Shown here: piece after piece, positions 50,311-60,357 of the stretch
Position numbering within the stretch: the first letter of the stretch is position 1
How the letters are laid out: each line of letters begins with the position of its first letter
Origin: Mesorhizobium sp. YM1C-6-2
GTDB lineage: Bacteria; Pseudomonadota; Alphaproteobacteria; Rhizobiales; Rhizobiaceae
NCBI RefSeq assembly: GCF_003666685.1
Contig: NZ_RCIZ01000011.1
Location: 103,318-167,317 of the forward strand
Direction: 5' to 3'
DNA length: 64,000 nucleotides
The notes under the pieces: generated by a model
Database searches by the model: none
Seen by the model: the letters and a program-made list of their open reading frames with translations, nothing else
Told to the model about the DNA's origin: nothing
Translations under genes and position numbers: made by a program

Positions 50311-53300
50311 ATGCGAACTATTGAGGGGAGCCGGATACTCTTGTCCGCATCGGATCTGATGCGGTTCATGGGCTGCGCTCACGCGACCGCGCTCGATCTC
50401 GCCTATATGCATGGCAAGGGGCCAGTGCCGCGCGAAGATACCGAAGATGCAGCGCTGCTCCAGAAGCAGGGCGATGCCCACGAAGCTGCCCATCTGGCCA
50501 AGCTGAAGGCATCTTGTATGTCGGTGATCGAGATCGATCGGTCCGATCTTGCCAAGAATGCGCAGACAACTCGGGAGGCTTTGGCAAGCGGTCCGCAGAT
50601 CGTCTTTCAAGGGGCGCTTCTGGGCGACCATTGGGGCGGTTGGTCGGACTTCCTCGAGCGCGTCGAGCGCCCGTCCGATCTCGGTCCCTTCAGCTACGAA
50701 GTCACCGACACCAAGCTCAAGCGCCGGCCCCATCCCAAACATGTGCTGCAGCTGGTGCTCTACTCGGATTTGATGACCGAGATTCAGGGCGTCGCCCCCG
50801 AATTCGCCCATGTCGAACTCGGTGATGGCACCCGGGCGCAGCTACGGCTGGCGGATTATCAGGCCTATGCGCGCATGGCGCGTCAGCGGCTCGAGGCTTT
50901 CCTGGAAAACCCGGTGCCGACCCGGCCGATCCCTTGTGCCGATTGTGGGCTGTGCCGCTGGGGCGATCACTGCGAAAGCCAGTGGCAGGCCGAAGACAGC
51001 CTGTTCAACGTTGCCAATATTACCCGGACCCAGGTCAAGAAGCTCGAGGCGGCTGGTATCACCACCATGGAGCGGCTGGCCGGGCTCGATCATCCCATCC
51101 GCGGCATGGCCGAGACCACCCGAGCGCGGCTGGTGACGCAGGCGCGCCTGCAGCACGCCCGCAAGACCGGGGCGCCGGCCTTCGAGTTGCGCGAGGCCGA
51201 ACCCGGCAAGGGCTTCGATCTTCTGCCCGCGCCGCAGCAGGGCGATCTTTTCTACGATATCGAGGGCGATCCGCATTACGAAGGCGGTCTCGAATATCTC
51301 CACGGCGTCTGGTTCGACGGCCAGTTCAAGGCTTTCTGGGCGCATGATCACGGCGCCGAAGCGCGGGCCTTGGCGGACCTTCTGGAGTTTTTCCGGCAAA
51401 GGCTCGCAGCCTATCCCGAGGCGCGCATCTATCACTATGCGCCCTATGAGATCACCGCCTTGCGGCGGCTGACCGCACAATATGGAATCGGCGAGGCCTT
51501 TCTCGATCGTCTGCTGCGCGAGCGGCGCTTTGTCGATCTTTTCGCGGTGGTGCGCGGCGCACTGATCGGCTCGGAAGCCAATTACTCGATCAAGTCGATG
51601 GAAGCCTTCTATGGCCGGGTGCGCGAAGGTGAGGTCAAAACCGCCGGCGGTTCGGTCGTTGCCTATGAGCGCTGGCGCGAAACCGGCGAACAAACGATCC
51701 TCGATGAGATCGAAGACTATAACCGCATCGACTGTATCTCGACCGAGGAGCTGCGCGACTGGTTGGTGAGCATCCGCCCCGCCGCGCCCTGGCCGGTACT
51801 GGCGGTGGATGCCGGCGACAAGGAAGTCGAGGAGGACGCCGATACGCAGGCTCTTCGCGCGAAGCTTGCCGCATCCGGTCTGCCGCAGGAGCGGCAGGAC
51901 ATGTTGTTCAACCTCGGCCTGTTCCACAAGCGCGAGGCCAAGCCGGCGCAATGGGCGGTTTTCGATAGCGCCGGCAAGGACGAGGACGAGCTGATCGACG
52001 ATCTCGACGCACTGGCCGGTCTGGAAGCCATTGATCGGGCAGAACCCGTCAAACGCTCGGTGCTGCGCCGCTATCGCTTTCCGCTCCAGGAGACCAAGCT
52101 GCGGGCCGGCCGCAAAGCGACGGTCCCGGCCATTGACGGCGCGCCGGCCACGGTCAGCATCGAAGAGCTCGACCGCAGTGAGCGGATCATCGCGGTCAAG
52201 GCGGGGGCGGCCAAGGCGCATCTCTTGACCGATCGCCTGACGCTTCACCCGGACTGGCCGCTCAATACGGACGTCATTGCAGCGGCCCTGCGCGATGTGA
52301 TCGAAGATCAGTGCGGTGCGCGCCGCCTGACCGCGCTCGATGATCTGCTTGCGCGCACGGCCCCACGTCTGGTGACGGGACCGCGCGCCGATCTGCTTGA
52401 TGGCGCCGATCCCTTGACCGGCACGATCGCGGTGATCGCCGCCATGGATGGCACCGTGCTGCCAATCCAGGGGCCGCCGGGAACCGGCAAGACCTATGTG
52501 ACCGCACGGGCAATCCTTGCGCTGGTACGCCAGGGGCACCGTGTTGGCGTGGCCTCGAACAGCCATGAGGCGATCCGCAATGTGCTGATGGGGTGTCTTG
52601 CCGCGCAAGATGATGGCGATGCTGTCCCGGGCCTGTGCATCGGGCACAAGGTCAGCAGCGGCGAAGACGGTTATCCGGACGACTGTACCGGCATCATCCG
52701 CTCGACGGCCAATGACGATTCCCTCTGGGGCCGCGCCCATGTGGTCGGCGGCACCGCCTTCTTTTTTGCCCGATCCGAGCACGAGCAGGCGCTCGACTGG
52801 CTCTTCATCGATGAAGCCGGGCAAGTGGGGCTGGCCAATATGGTCGCCATGGGACGCTGCGCGCGCAACATCGTTCTGGTCGGCGATCCGCGGCAATTGC
52901 CGCAGGTCATCCAGGGTGCCCATCCCGATCCGGCCAACCTTTCCTGTCTCGAATGGATGCTGGGCGAGCACGCCACCATTCCGCCCGATCGCGGCATCTT
53001 CCTGCCGGTCTCGCGCCGCATGCATCCCGATGTCTGCGGGTTTATTTCGCGGCAGGTCTATGAAGGCAGGCTCGTTAGCGCGCCCGATACAGCCGTCCAG
53101 GCAGTCCGCGGGACGGGCTTTCCTGAAGCTGGTGCTTTCTGGGTGCCGGTCGTCCATGAGGGCAATGCCCAGATCGCAGCCGAGGAAGTCGCTGCCATTC
53201 AGGCTGCGATCGACGATCTGCTCTCGGGAAGCTGGACACTTAAGGATGGGACAACGCGCGCCCTTGAGCCCGCCGATATTATCGTTGTTGCGCCCTATAA

Positions 53301-53619
53301 TGCACAGGTCAATGCCCTGCAGGACGCCTTGCCCGCTGGCATTCGTGTCGGCACGGTCGACAAATTCCAGGGGCAGGAAGCACCCGTTTGCCTGGTTTCC
53401 ATGACCGCCTCCTCGGTCGAGGAAACCCCGCGCGGCATGGATTTCCTGTTCTCGCTCAATCGCATCAACGTCGCTGTCTCGCGCGCCAAAGGCCTGGCGC
53501 TCGTCTTCGGGGCGCCGCGGCTGCGCGAAGCAAAATGCAACACCGTTGAACAGATGCGCCTCGTCAACACGCTATGCGCATTGCCTGAATTCACACAAAT
53601 CGAAGGAAGAAATCCATGA
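50311..53619 (+). CDS. TM0106-family RecB-like nuclease fused to SF1 helicase
   Basis: This 1,102-residue protein has three parts. Residues about 1-220 are a RecB-like nuclease with a likely iron-sulfur cysteine set, CADCGLCRWGDHCE, near 208-221. Residues about 310-490 are an RNase H-like exonuclease domain starting at FYDIEGDPHYEGG. Residues about 690-1100 are an SF1 (Dna2/UPF1-like) helicase with PIQGPPGTGKTY near 717, FIDEAGQVG near 831 and NRINVAVSRAKG near 1049. Such fusions process DNA ends and occur in defence islands. It is coupled to the next gene by ATGA. Confidence 0.85.
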   Translation: MRTIEGSRILLSASDLMRFMGCAHATALDLAYMHGKGPVPREDTEDAALLQKQGDAHEAAHLAKLKASCMSVIEIDRSDLAKNAQTTREALASGPQIVFQGALLGDHWGGWSDFLERVERPSDLGPFSYEVTDTKLKRRPHPKHVLQLVLYSDLMTEIQGVAPEFAHVELGDGTRAQLRLADYQAYARMARQRLEAFLENPVPTRPIPCADCGLCRWGDHCESQWQAEDSLFNVANITRTQVKKLEAAGITTMERLAGLDHPIRGMAETTRARLVTQARLQHARKTGAPAFELREAEPGKGFDLLPAPQQGDLFYDIEGDPHYEGGLEYLHGVWFDGQFKAFWAHDHGAEARALADLLEFFRQRLAAYPEARIYHYAPYEITALRRLTAQYGIGEAFLDRLLRERRFVDLFAVVRGALIGSEANYSIKSMEAFYGRVREGEVKTAGGSVVAYERWRETGEQTILDEIEDYNRIDCISTEELRDWLVSIRPAAPWPVLAVDAGDKEVEEDADTQALRAKLAASGLPQERQDMLFNLGLFHKREAKPAQWAVFDSAGKDEDELIDDLDALAGLEAIDRAEPVKRSVLRRYRFPLQETKLRAGRKATVPAIDGAPATVSIEELDRSERIIAVKAGAAKAHLLTDRLTLHPDWPLNTDVIAAALRDVIEDQCGARRLTALDDLLARTAPRLVTGPRADLLDGADPLTGTIAVIAAMDGTVLPIQGPPGTGKTYVTARAILALVRQGHRVGVASNSHEAIRNVLMGCLAAQDDGDAVPGLCIGHKVSSGEDGYPDDCTGIIRSTANDDSLWGRAHVVGGTAFFFARSEHEQALDWLFIDEAGQVGLANMVAMGRCARNIVLVGDPRQLPQVIQGAHPDPANLSCLEWMLGEHATIPPDRGIFLPVSRRMHPDVCGFISRQVYEGRLVSAPDTAVQAVRGTGFPEAGAFWVPVVHEGNAQIAAEEVAAIQAAIDDLLSGSWTLKDGTTRALEPADIIVVAPYNAQVNALQDALPAGIRVGTVDKFQGQEAPVCLVSMTASSVEETPRGMDFLFSLNRINVAVSRAKGLALVFGAPRLREAKCNTVEQMRLVNTLCALPEFTQIEGRNP

Positions 53620-53945
53620 GCGACAACGACTGGTTTGTGATGCGTCCGCAGAAAGCTCAAGCCTATGGCCGTCCTGAGGCCGAGGGTTTCCTGGTCCGCA
53701 AGGGGTCAACGGCAATGCGGGAAGGCACCCCGCGTGTGAAGCGGGATCGCGAGGAGCGGGACCGGTTGGTGCGGCAGGGGGTCCTCGTGCCGGATACTGA
53801 TCCGGACTTGTACCGCTTTTCGCGCGACCATCTCTTCGGCAGCTCGAGTGTCGCTGGTGGAATTGTCAAGGACGGCAATTGCAGCGGGCCCCAGAGCTGG
53901 AGCCGGCCAAGTGACGGAAAGACGATCAAGGACGTATTCGGCTAG
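53616..53945 (+). CDS. DUF4357 protein
   Basis: This 109-residue protein fits DUF4357: MREGTPRVKRDREERDRLV, then LYRFSRDHLFGSSSVAGGIV and the ending SWSRPSDGKTIKDVFG. DUF4357 domains are often linked to GIY-YIG or restriction proteins and are thought to bind nucleic acid, but no activity is proven. It overlaps the helicase gene by four bases, and the ATPase gene follows after 94 bases. Confidence 0.8.
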   Translation: MSDNDWFVMRPQKAQAYGRPEAEGFLVRKGSTAMREGTPRVKRDREERDRLVRQGVLVPDTDPDLYRFSRDHLFGSSSVAGGIVKDGNCSGPQSWSRPSDGKTIKDVFG

Positions 53946-54039
53946 TGGTCCAATTCGTGATGTTTAGGCGAATTAGGTCCTGGGGGAAAATGGACCGCCA
54001 ATAGGTTTTATGTAGAACAGATCGGACGCGCACGAAGCC

Positions 54040-57000
54040 ATGAACCAAAAAAGGAATGCTGGAGCCGAAGAGGCGCATATGACAGGTGAGGCTTGGGCTG
54101 CGTTCATTGACGCCGAGCTTCAATCGACGTGCAAGGCGTATCTCGAGAAGCCGGCCTTTCTTTTAGGACATTCACGCACCGAACAGCAGACCACGGCAGA
54201 TTATGCCGGCCGAGAACTCTTGGAGCTTGTCCAGAATGCGGCAGACGCCGCCAGTGAAATGGGGGGCTCCGGACGGGTCCTGATCGAGGTGACGCAGGAG
54301 GCCCTTTATGTAGCCAACACCGGGCAGCCGTTCCGCAGAGGTGGTGTAGCGTCGTTGATGACCGCCCATACCAGCGACAAGCCGACCCGCGCCGCGCGGA
54401 TGATCGGCGCAAAGGGCTTAGGATTTCGTGCAATCCTGAATTGGACCGAGGCGCCGATCGTCAGTAGCGGTGCTCTTGAGTTGGGATTTTCGCGAACCCA
54501 TGCGCGTGCAGTGGTTGCCAAACTGGCGCGCCAGAACGCCGAGATTGCGGCCAACTTCAGCGGGGCCAATCCCAACTTGCCGCCGTTGCTCGTATTTCCT
54601 GCTGCCGGCACGGAACTGGAGACTCTCGAGTGCGGTACGCAGACCGTGGTGCAGCATGCCCGTAAACTTCGCGAAGATGGCTACGATACGGTCATTGCAG
54701 CGCCTCTCGGGGGCGCCAGGGCACTAAAGCGCGTTATCGAGCAAGCAGGCCAATTCCAGCCCAGTTTTCTCTTGTTTGTCCGGGCGCTGGAAGAGATCCG
54801 TATTCGGCTCCCGGGCTGTGATGAGAAGTGCTGGATCAAAAAGTTGAAGGACAATGGCGATGTATCGCTATGGCTCGAATGTGGCCCAGATACCAGCACA
54901 CAGGATTGGATCGTCAGGCAACAGGTGGGATCTATTGGAGAGGGCGAGAACGAACGGGAATTCGAGCTCGCCATAGCTATTCGGAGCGATGAAACGAACA
55001 AGCCGGGCAAACTGCACAGCTTCTTCCCGACCTCTCTGCCGCTACCCTTTTCTGGCCTCTTTCACGCTACGCTGGAACTCGACTCTAGCCGCAAGACCAT
55101 CAATGAAAATTCGCAGCACAACAACGAGGTGCTGCAGGCCCTCGGTCGTCTTCACGCCGAGATGTTGGCCGAACTCCGCAAATCGGCCCGCATTTCCGAG
55201 CCGTTGAACTGGCTCATTGCGCATCAGGGATTTCCCGATGCGCTGAAACCAGTTTCAGAGGCAGCGTGGCTGCGGGCAAGAGACCTGCCTATCGTGCAAT
55301 GCATGGATGGTGCTTGGCGTAAAGCCGTCAATGCACGAATTGGTCCGGTCCGATATGCTGAATATCTTCCGCCACGGCTTTTCGGCCAACTTGCCCGGAT
55401 CAAGGCCGCCAACACCGAGGCCCTTCTTAGGCACGAACTCGGTGTGCCAATGGTCGACACAAAAGACATTATTAGTACGCTTCGGAGCGCCGATCTCAGC
55501 TTCTCGGAGCGCGCAAAAGCGATTGTGGGCATTGCGAAGACCTTTCCCGAAGACAAACATGATCGGCGTCTACTGATCGACATAAAGGGTAAGGAGATGC
55601 CTTCGACAGCCACGGCATTTCCGCCTCCTGCCGATGAAACTAAGCGGCATGGGCTTCCCGATTGGGCAAACGCGCGGTTTATCCATCCAGAGCTTTGGTC
55701 TGAACTTCTGGCTGAGGTGTCGGGAAACGTTGTCCGCGACAAAATCCATGCGCTTAGGGGATTTCGGGTCGTCGAATATAGTGCGGATGCCGTTATTTCG
55801 GCGATTCGCAGCAGAGTTTCGGAACTCCTGAAGAAAAACCGAAGCAATCCTGATCAACTGCAAGCCAGTCTGCTGGCTACCGTTTATTCCTTGCATGATC
55901 GGACGCGGAGCAGACCGCAAGGGGTCTTTCGGGTGCGGTGCAAAGACGGACAATGGCGTGACATCACAACCGTACACCTCTCTGAGAACTACGGAAAAGT
56001 CGGGCGAACTACGGCGGCTCTTTATTCCGGCCAGCCGGAGCTGCTCATCGGCACGCCACATGAGAATGGATTTCGCGAAGAGCCGGATGACTTGGCAGAT
56101 TTCCTCGTGTGGCTGGGGATCAATCCATGGCCGCGGAGAATTACAGAGCCTTTGCCAGAGAAATGGCGTCAATCGATCGTCGACACGCTGCCTGAGACCG
56201 TTCAGGTCACCGACGGAAACACGTCGAGAGAGGTCAAGCGGTCGGACTTGTCCTGGGGCTATACGGCCAAGGCAACTCACGACACTGTTGAGGCGCTTGA
56301 CCGAATTCTCAGCGGCGCACCGTCAGAAGCAATTCTGGCATGGCTTGCCCAAGATCCGCGTCTCGACCCGCTTGTGCCCGTTCCGGCCTTTAGCGTGCAG
56401 CTAGAAGCCCGAGATAATGGGTTATCGAAGTTTCGAACATATGAGGGCACTCTGCCCAACACGGTTCATCTCGATATCCAGACAAGCGCATGGCTCGATT
56501 GCCAAGACGGCCAGCGTCACGCGCCCCGAGACACAATGATCGAACCAGGGGTACTTTCTGCGCTGTTCCAGGCGCCACGTGCAGCCAATTCGTCGAGCGA
56601 GCTGGAGTTCGGCCTGGACAAAGCTCATTGGCGGCGAGGTCTGGAGCGTGCCGGTGTCGTTCGCAATCTTGATGATCTCCCAGAACCACACGTCTACCGG
56701 CTCCTGTCTTCGCTTCCGTCACGGCAGATAAAGCCAGAGGTCGGAAGCAGGCTCTTCCTGCAAATCTTGGAGCGCGAAACATTCGATCCCGAACTTGGAG
56801 GGGCGGACGGAATCGCCTTTCGGGCCAAGGGCCAACTGCCTATCCAACTGGAAGGACGACGAGTTTGGGCTGATCGTGAGGGCGTTTACTACGCTCAGCG
56901 TGATGACTTCCCTTCGGCTGCAAAGCCACACCTGCGCCTCCTCGATCTGCCATCTCGTCGGAATGCCAAACAGGTCCTGGCACGTTTCGGTGTTGCAACC

Positions 57001-58269
57001 TTGCAGAAGGATGCCCTCAATCTGAGAATTTGCTCGCTGGACGAGGTGGAGGAGGGAGATTCGATAGCTCTGCGTTCGCGGTTCCGTGATTCCAAGCCTT
57101 ACATAATGGCGCTGCGTAAGGCTTTATCTCCCGACGGCACTCACCTGCGCCGCTTCGAAGCGGTTCAGCTCAAAGTCGCGCGCCGCGCCGAAATGGAACT
57201 CGCGATCGATGATGCTAAGATTGTAGAGGAGTTGGACCCATGGCGTCACAGCTTCGATGATGACGCGATGATCATAACGGTCGACGATTCGGGCTCTTTC
57301 GAGGAAATGATGGATCTCGGATGCCATGCAATAGCGGATGGGCTTGCTGAGCTTTTTGAGCTGCAGAGCGGCGCAGATTTCGTGCCATTCCTGACTTCTT
57401 CGACCGATGCATTGCGTCGTGCCCATCTCCAACGTGCTCTGCCTTCACTTAGCGAGGACGAACTTGCCTCGTTGATCGGTGGCGTTGATCAGGCGTTTGT
57501 TTCACCGTTTGCGCCGGACGTAGATGCCGAGACCTTGGCTTCGGGTCCTGCTCCAGCCCGAACAAATTCGCGCGGAACGGCAACCGCTTCGATGGGAGAT
57601 CGTGGGGGTGATGAGCTCGATCGCGTCCCGAACCAGGTATCAAGCGAATCTGACCCTTCCGAGGTGGAGCTATCCGTTCATCAGCGGCAGCCGCAGAACA
57701 ATTCATCACAGGCGCGCGCGATCTTCCCTCGCCGAACGCTACGGGTCGCGGGGCCTACAGGTCACGTTCCAAGTCAAAATGGCTCTGACCCCAACCGTGC
57801 CGCCGATGCGGAGCATTGGACGGCGGCGTTCGAGCGCGCCGACGGCCGCTGGCCTCTGCTCGTTGCTCACCTGCAAGGATCGAGAGCTTTTGGGTGCGAC
57901 TATCTCTCCTTTGATAGTGAAGAGGATTGCGCCGAATTCCAGAAGGATCCGGATCGGATCGATCTGGTCAGCCGGTTCATCGAGACGAAGTCCGGCAGCG
58001 TGCGATTTTCGGACAACGAGTGGGTAGCCGCCAACAATCTTGGCGAACGATATCACATATATAGGATCAGCTTTGACGCGGCAGGGCGCAGTCAAGCCCA
58101 ACTGACTATTGTGCAGAATCCGTCGGCACGAGCAGAGGCAATAAGGACCGAGAGAGAGTTGTTGGTCGACAAGGTGAAGGGCCGAGAGGAGTTCGACCTA
58201 GTTGCCGTCGCCAATCCCGCAGAGGACGGGCGTTCTGGAGAGCACGTGGCCACTGTCGCTGCGACATGA
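54040..58269 (+). CDS. GHKL (sacsin-like) ATPase with C-terminal DUF3883 domain
   Basis: This 1,409-residue protein has an N-terminal GHKL ATPase: ELLELVQNAADAASEMGGSG near residue 60, VANTGQPF, and MIGAKGLGFRAIL near 122. The central 800 residues are unassigned. The C-terminus, from about 1250, fits DUF3883, a restriction-endonuclease-like fold, with FIETKSGSVRFSDNEW and YHIYRISF. An ATP-driven sensor with a nuclease domain is a typical defence effector design. ATG at 54040 or 54079 (MTGEAWAAF). It is the third gene of the likely operon starting at 50311. Confidence 0.82.
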   Translation: MNQKRNAGAEEAHMTGEAWAAFIDAELQSTCKAYLEKPAFLLGHSRTEQQTTADYAGRELLELVQNAADAASEMGGSGRVLIEVTQEALYVANTGQPFRRGGVASLMTAHTSDKPTRAARMIGAKGLGFRAILNWTEAPIVSSGALELGFSRTHARAVVAKLARQNAEIAANFSGANPNLPPLLVFPAAGTELETLECGTQTVVQHARKLREDGYDTVIAAPLGGARALKRVIEQAGQFQPSFLLFVRALEEIRIRLPGCDEKCWIKKLKDNGDVSLWLECGPDTSTQDWIVRQQVGSIGEGENEREFELAIAIRSDETNKPGKLHSFFPTSLPLPFSGLFHATLELDSSRKTINENSQHNNEVLQALGRLHAEMLAELRKSARISEPLNWLIAHQGFPDALKPVSEAAWLRARDLPIVQCMDGAWRKAVNARIGPVRYAEYLPPRLFGQLARIKAANTEALLRHELGVPMVDTKDIISTLRSADLSFSERAKAIVGIAKTFPEDKHDRRLLIDIKGKEMPSTATAFPPPADETKRHGLPDWANARFIHPELWSELLAEVSGNVVRDKIHALRGFRVVEYSADAVISAIRSRVSELLKKNRSNPDQLQASLLATVYSLHDRTRSRPQGVFRVRCKDGQWRDITTVHLSENYGKVGRTTAALYSGQPELLIGTPHENGFREEPDDLADFLVWLGINPWPRRITEPLPEKWRQSIVDTLPETVQVTDGNTSREVKRSDLSWGYTAKATHDTVEALDRILSGAPSEAILAWLAQDPRLDPLVPVPAFSVQLEARDNGLSKFRTYEGTLPNTVHLDIQTSAWLDCQDGQRHAPRDTMIEPGVLSALFQAPRAANSSSELEFGLDKAHWRRGLERAGVVRNLDDLPEPHVYRLLSSLPSRQIKPEVGSRLFLQILERETFDPELGGADGIAFRAKGQLPIQLEGRRVWADREGVYYAQRDDFPSAAKPHLRLLDLPSRRNAKQVLARFGVATLQKDALNLRICSLDEVEEGDSIALRSRFRDSKPYIMALRKALSPDGTHLRRFEAVQLKVARRAEMELAIDDAKIVEELDPWRHSFDDDAMIITVDDSGSFEEMMDLGCHAIADGLAELFELQSGADFVPFLTSSTDALRRAHLQRALPSLSEDELASLIGGVDQAFVSPFAPDVDAETLASGPAPARTNSRGTATASMGDRGGDELDRVPNQVSSESDPSEVELSVHQRQPQNNSSQARAIFPRRTLRVAGPTGHVPSQNGSDPNRAADAEHWTAAFERADGRWPLLVAHLQGSRAFGCDYLSFDSEEDCAEFQKDPDRIDLVSRFIETKSGSVRFSDNEWVAANNLGERYHIYRISFDAAGRSQAQLTIVQNPSARAEAIRTERELLVDKVKGREEFDLVAVANPAEDGRSGEHVATVAAT

Positions 58270-58536
58270 GGCTGGAGAAGGCTCGACGTCAGGCCTACGG
58301 CCCCTCGGCACTTCCACTGTTGTGATCGATCGGCGTGCCGGATGGCGTCTCCGACACGCCGATCTGTGATGCGGGAGCTTGTCGTGCTTCCGCGGGGCGG
58401 CTGGACCTGATGGCGGCCAGCCTGGTGGGCTTCCTGCGGGTTCGCCGCCATTCCCACCGCCATGCTCGATCCGCCCCACAGTGCGGCGTCTCCCATGGTC
58501 CCCGCGCTTATCGGGTCCGGGTCCCCATTGGCTGGC
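58270..58536. other. Convergent intergenic region, nothing recognised
   Basis: These 267 bases lie between the end of the ATPase gene and the end of the ParB-like gene. I see no gene and no clear terminator stem. Confidence 0.5.
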
Positions 58537-59466
58537 TCAGGCGTCCTGCTCGGCCAGCGGCGCAAGCGTGTCGATCTCGGCAATCTTTTCGAATTCGCCG
58601 AGATATTCCTGGCGGTGGCTGGCGAGCCAGCGCGCGACTCGGCCATTGGCCAGGAGCTTGGCGATATAGCCGCGCGCCACCGTCAGATGCAGATTGTCGA
58701 TGCCATAGGTTTCCTCGACCGATTTGACCTGGGTCTGCAGCGCCGCCAGCTCGCGCTCCATGCGCGCGATCTGCTGGCCCGACGGGGTCGGGGCCGCCGC
58801 TCCCTTGCCCTTCTTGGCTGCAGCCAGCTGATTGTCGGGCGTTGCCGCGCGAAGGGCGCGGGCAAACATGATCGAAAAGTTGTTCTGCCCGATCATCAGG
58901 TCCGCAGCCTCGATCTGGCGCACCGCCGACATCTGCCGCAATATGTCGAACACCCTCATCGAGCAGGGCGTGTCTTTCAGCATCTCGGCCGCTTCCTGAC
59001 TGATGCCTTCGAGCAGGCGAAAGCGCCGGATGACCGATTCTACCTGCAGGTTCAGCGCTTCGGCAATATCAGTCGCCGCCACCCCGCGATCCATGGCCCG
59101 CGCGATCATCCGATGCTCCTGGATCGGCGGAATCCGGTTGACCCGCTTGTTATAGGTATAGGTGTCGTCGTCCGTGGCGATCAGGCATTCGACCTGTTCG
59201 ATGCCAAGCTCTTTCAGCGCCTCGATCCGCAAATGCCCGTCGAGCAGGAAGTAGGAGCCGGTCTTGGCCGTATCGGCCATGACCGCGGGGGCTTCGACCA
59301 GCCCGACCGCCTTGATCGAGGAGAGCACCTGCGCGAAGCTCCGGCCCTCGCGCGCGCCCTCGGGCAGCGTCTTGAGCGGCACGATGCTTGCCACCGCTAT
59401 GGTCACAAACTGGCTATCGAACCCCTGACGGATGCGCTCGCCCGAATCCTCGATCCGTTCAGCCAT
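58537..59466 (-). CDS. ParB-like protein with RepB C-terminal domain
   Basis: This 309-residue protein has a ParB nuclease-like domain (VASIVPLKTLPEGAREGRSF, then YFLLDGHLRIEALKELGIEQ) and an HTH region (RMIARAMDRGVAATDIAEAL). A RepB-type C-terminus follows with MERELAALQTQVKSVEETYG. It is the second of two ParB/RepB proteins encoded after the serine recombinase, a trio I know from alphaproteobacterial elements. It overlaps the end of the broken repB copy by eight bases. The ATG at 59466 is chosen since upstream residues are unrelated. Confidence 0.82.
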   Translation of the reverse strand: MAERIEDSGERIRQGFDSQFVTIAVASIVPLKTLPEGAREGRSFAQVLSSIKAVGLVEAPAVMADTAKTGSYFLLDGHLRIEALKELGIEQVECLIATDDDTYTYNKRVNRIPPIQEHRMIARAMDRGVAATDIAEALNLQVESVIRRFRLLEGISQEAAEMLKDTPCSMRVFDILRQMSAVRQIEAADLMIGQNNFSIMFARALRAATPDNQLAAAKKGKGAAAPTPSGQQIARMERELAALQTQVKSVEETYGIDNLHLTVARGYIAKLLANGRVARWLASHRQEYLGEFEKIAEIDTLAPLAEQDA

Positions 59467-60357
59467 CGTGCTCTCCCGCAATCCGCATCGCCAGCGCGCG
59501 CGGCATGGTTGCAAGGCCCTCAGCCCTGAGCAGGTTGAGGAACCCCTCATCGCCGAGCAGGTCCTTGAGCGCCTCGACGATGAACAGCAGCCGGGTCTGG
59601 GTGAAATCGGACTTCTTGACCAAGAGCCGCTGCTTTTCCGCCTCGCGCTGATAGACCTGCATCAGATCATTGGCGGTCATCCGCCTCCCGCTGCCTTTGC
59701 GGCCCAATCGCCCCGAAGGCAGCCCCTTGCCCTGCGCGCGCATGCGCATGTCGAGCATGCGCCGCGCCGCTGCCAGCTTCTTGCCTCTGAGCTTGCCGGT
59801 CTCATAGGCGTCGAGCAGTAGGGTCTGGGCTTCCTCGCTCTCGGCCTTGGAAATCTCATCGCCAGCGTGATCGGGATCACGCCGGTTTCGACCGCTGCGA
59901 CCAGACGCTCCTCGCCGCGCTCGAGCAGCGAGGCGATCATGTTGACCCAGGACGCGCCGACCCCGAGCTTTTCGCCAATCGCCGTGTCGTTATAGCCCCG
60001 AGCGCGCAAGGCGCCGATCTCGCGCATGATGTCGATCGGACGCGGCGTGCGCCGGGCAATGTTTTCAACCAGGCTCATCACCAGGCATTGGCTCTCGCTG
60101 GCCTCGATCACCACGGCCGGGATCTCGCTCTGGCCGAGCATCTGGAACGCTTCGAGCCGGCCCTCACCGCAGACCAGATCATAGCGCGCGCCGCCCGGAC
60201 CGTTATGGCGCGCCACCGTGATCGGGCGCTTGAGCCCGATGGCCTCGATATTGTTGACGATCTCGCGGTGCTGGCGCTTGTTGCGCGCCCGCGAGTTGAG
60301 CACCGTGATCCGCGAAATCGGGATCATTTCGACACCGCTGGAACGCACGGCAGACAT
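59459..60357 (-). pseudogene. RepB-like partition protein gene with a frameshift
   Basis: The first frame (60357 to about 59,856) encodes a ParB/RepB domain: MIPISRITVLNSRARNKRQH, GGARYDLVCGEGRLEAFQML, LVMSLVENIARRTPRPIDIM, and GEKLGVGASWVNMIASLLER. After PITLAM it goes out of family. In another frame the natural continuation runs EISKAESEEAQTLLLDAYET and on to DFTQTRLLFIVEALKDLLGD, stopping at 59,459. Loss of one G at about 59,856 (ATGGAG to ATGAG) explains it. Its start overlaps the recombinase stop as ATGA. Confidence 0.78.

Noticed and set aside
43710..58269. Conjugation genes (relaxase, type IV secretion) in the element
   Set aside because: None of the proteins has relaxase or VirB/Tra motifs. 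If present they must lie outside the window or have been lost in the deletion near 44,280.
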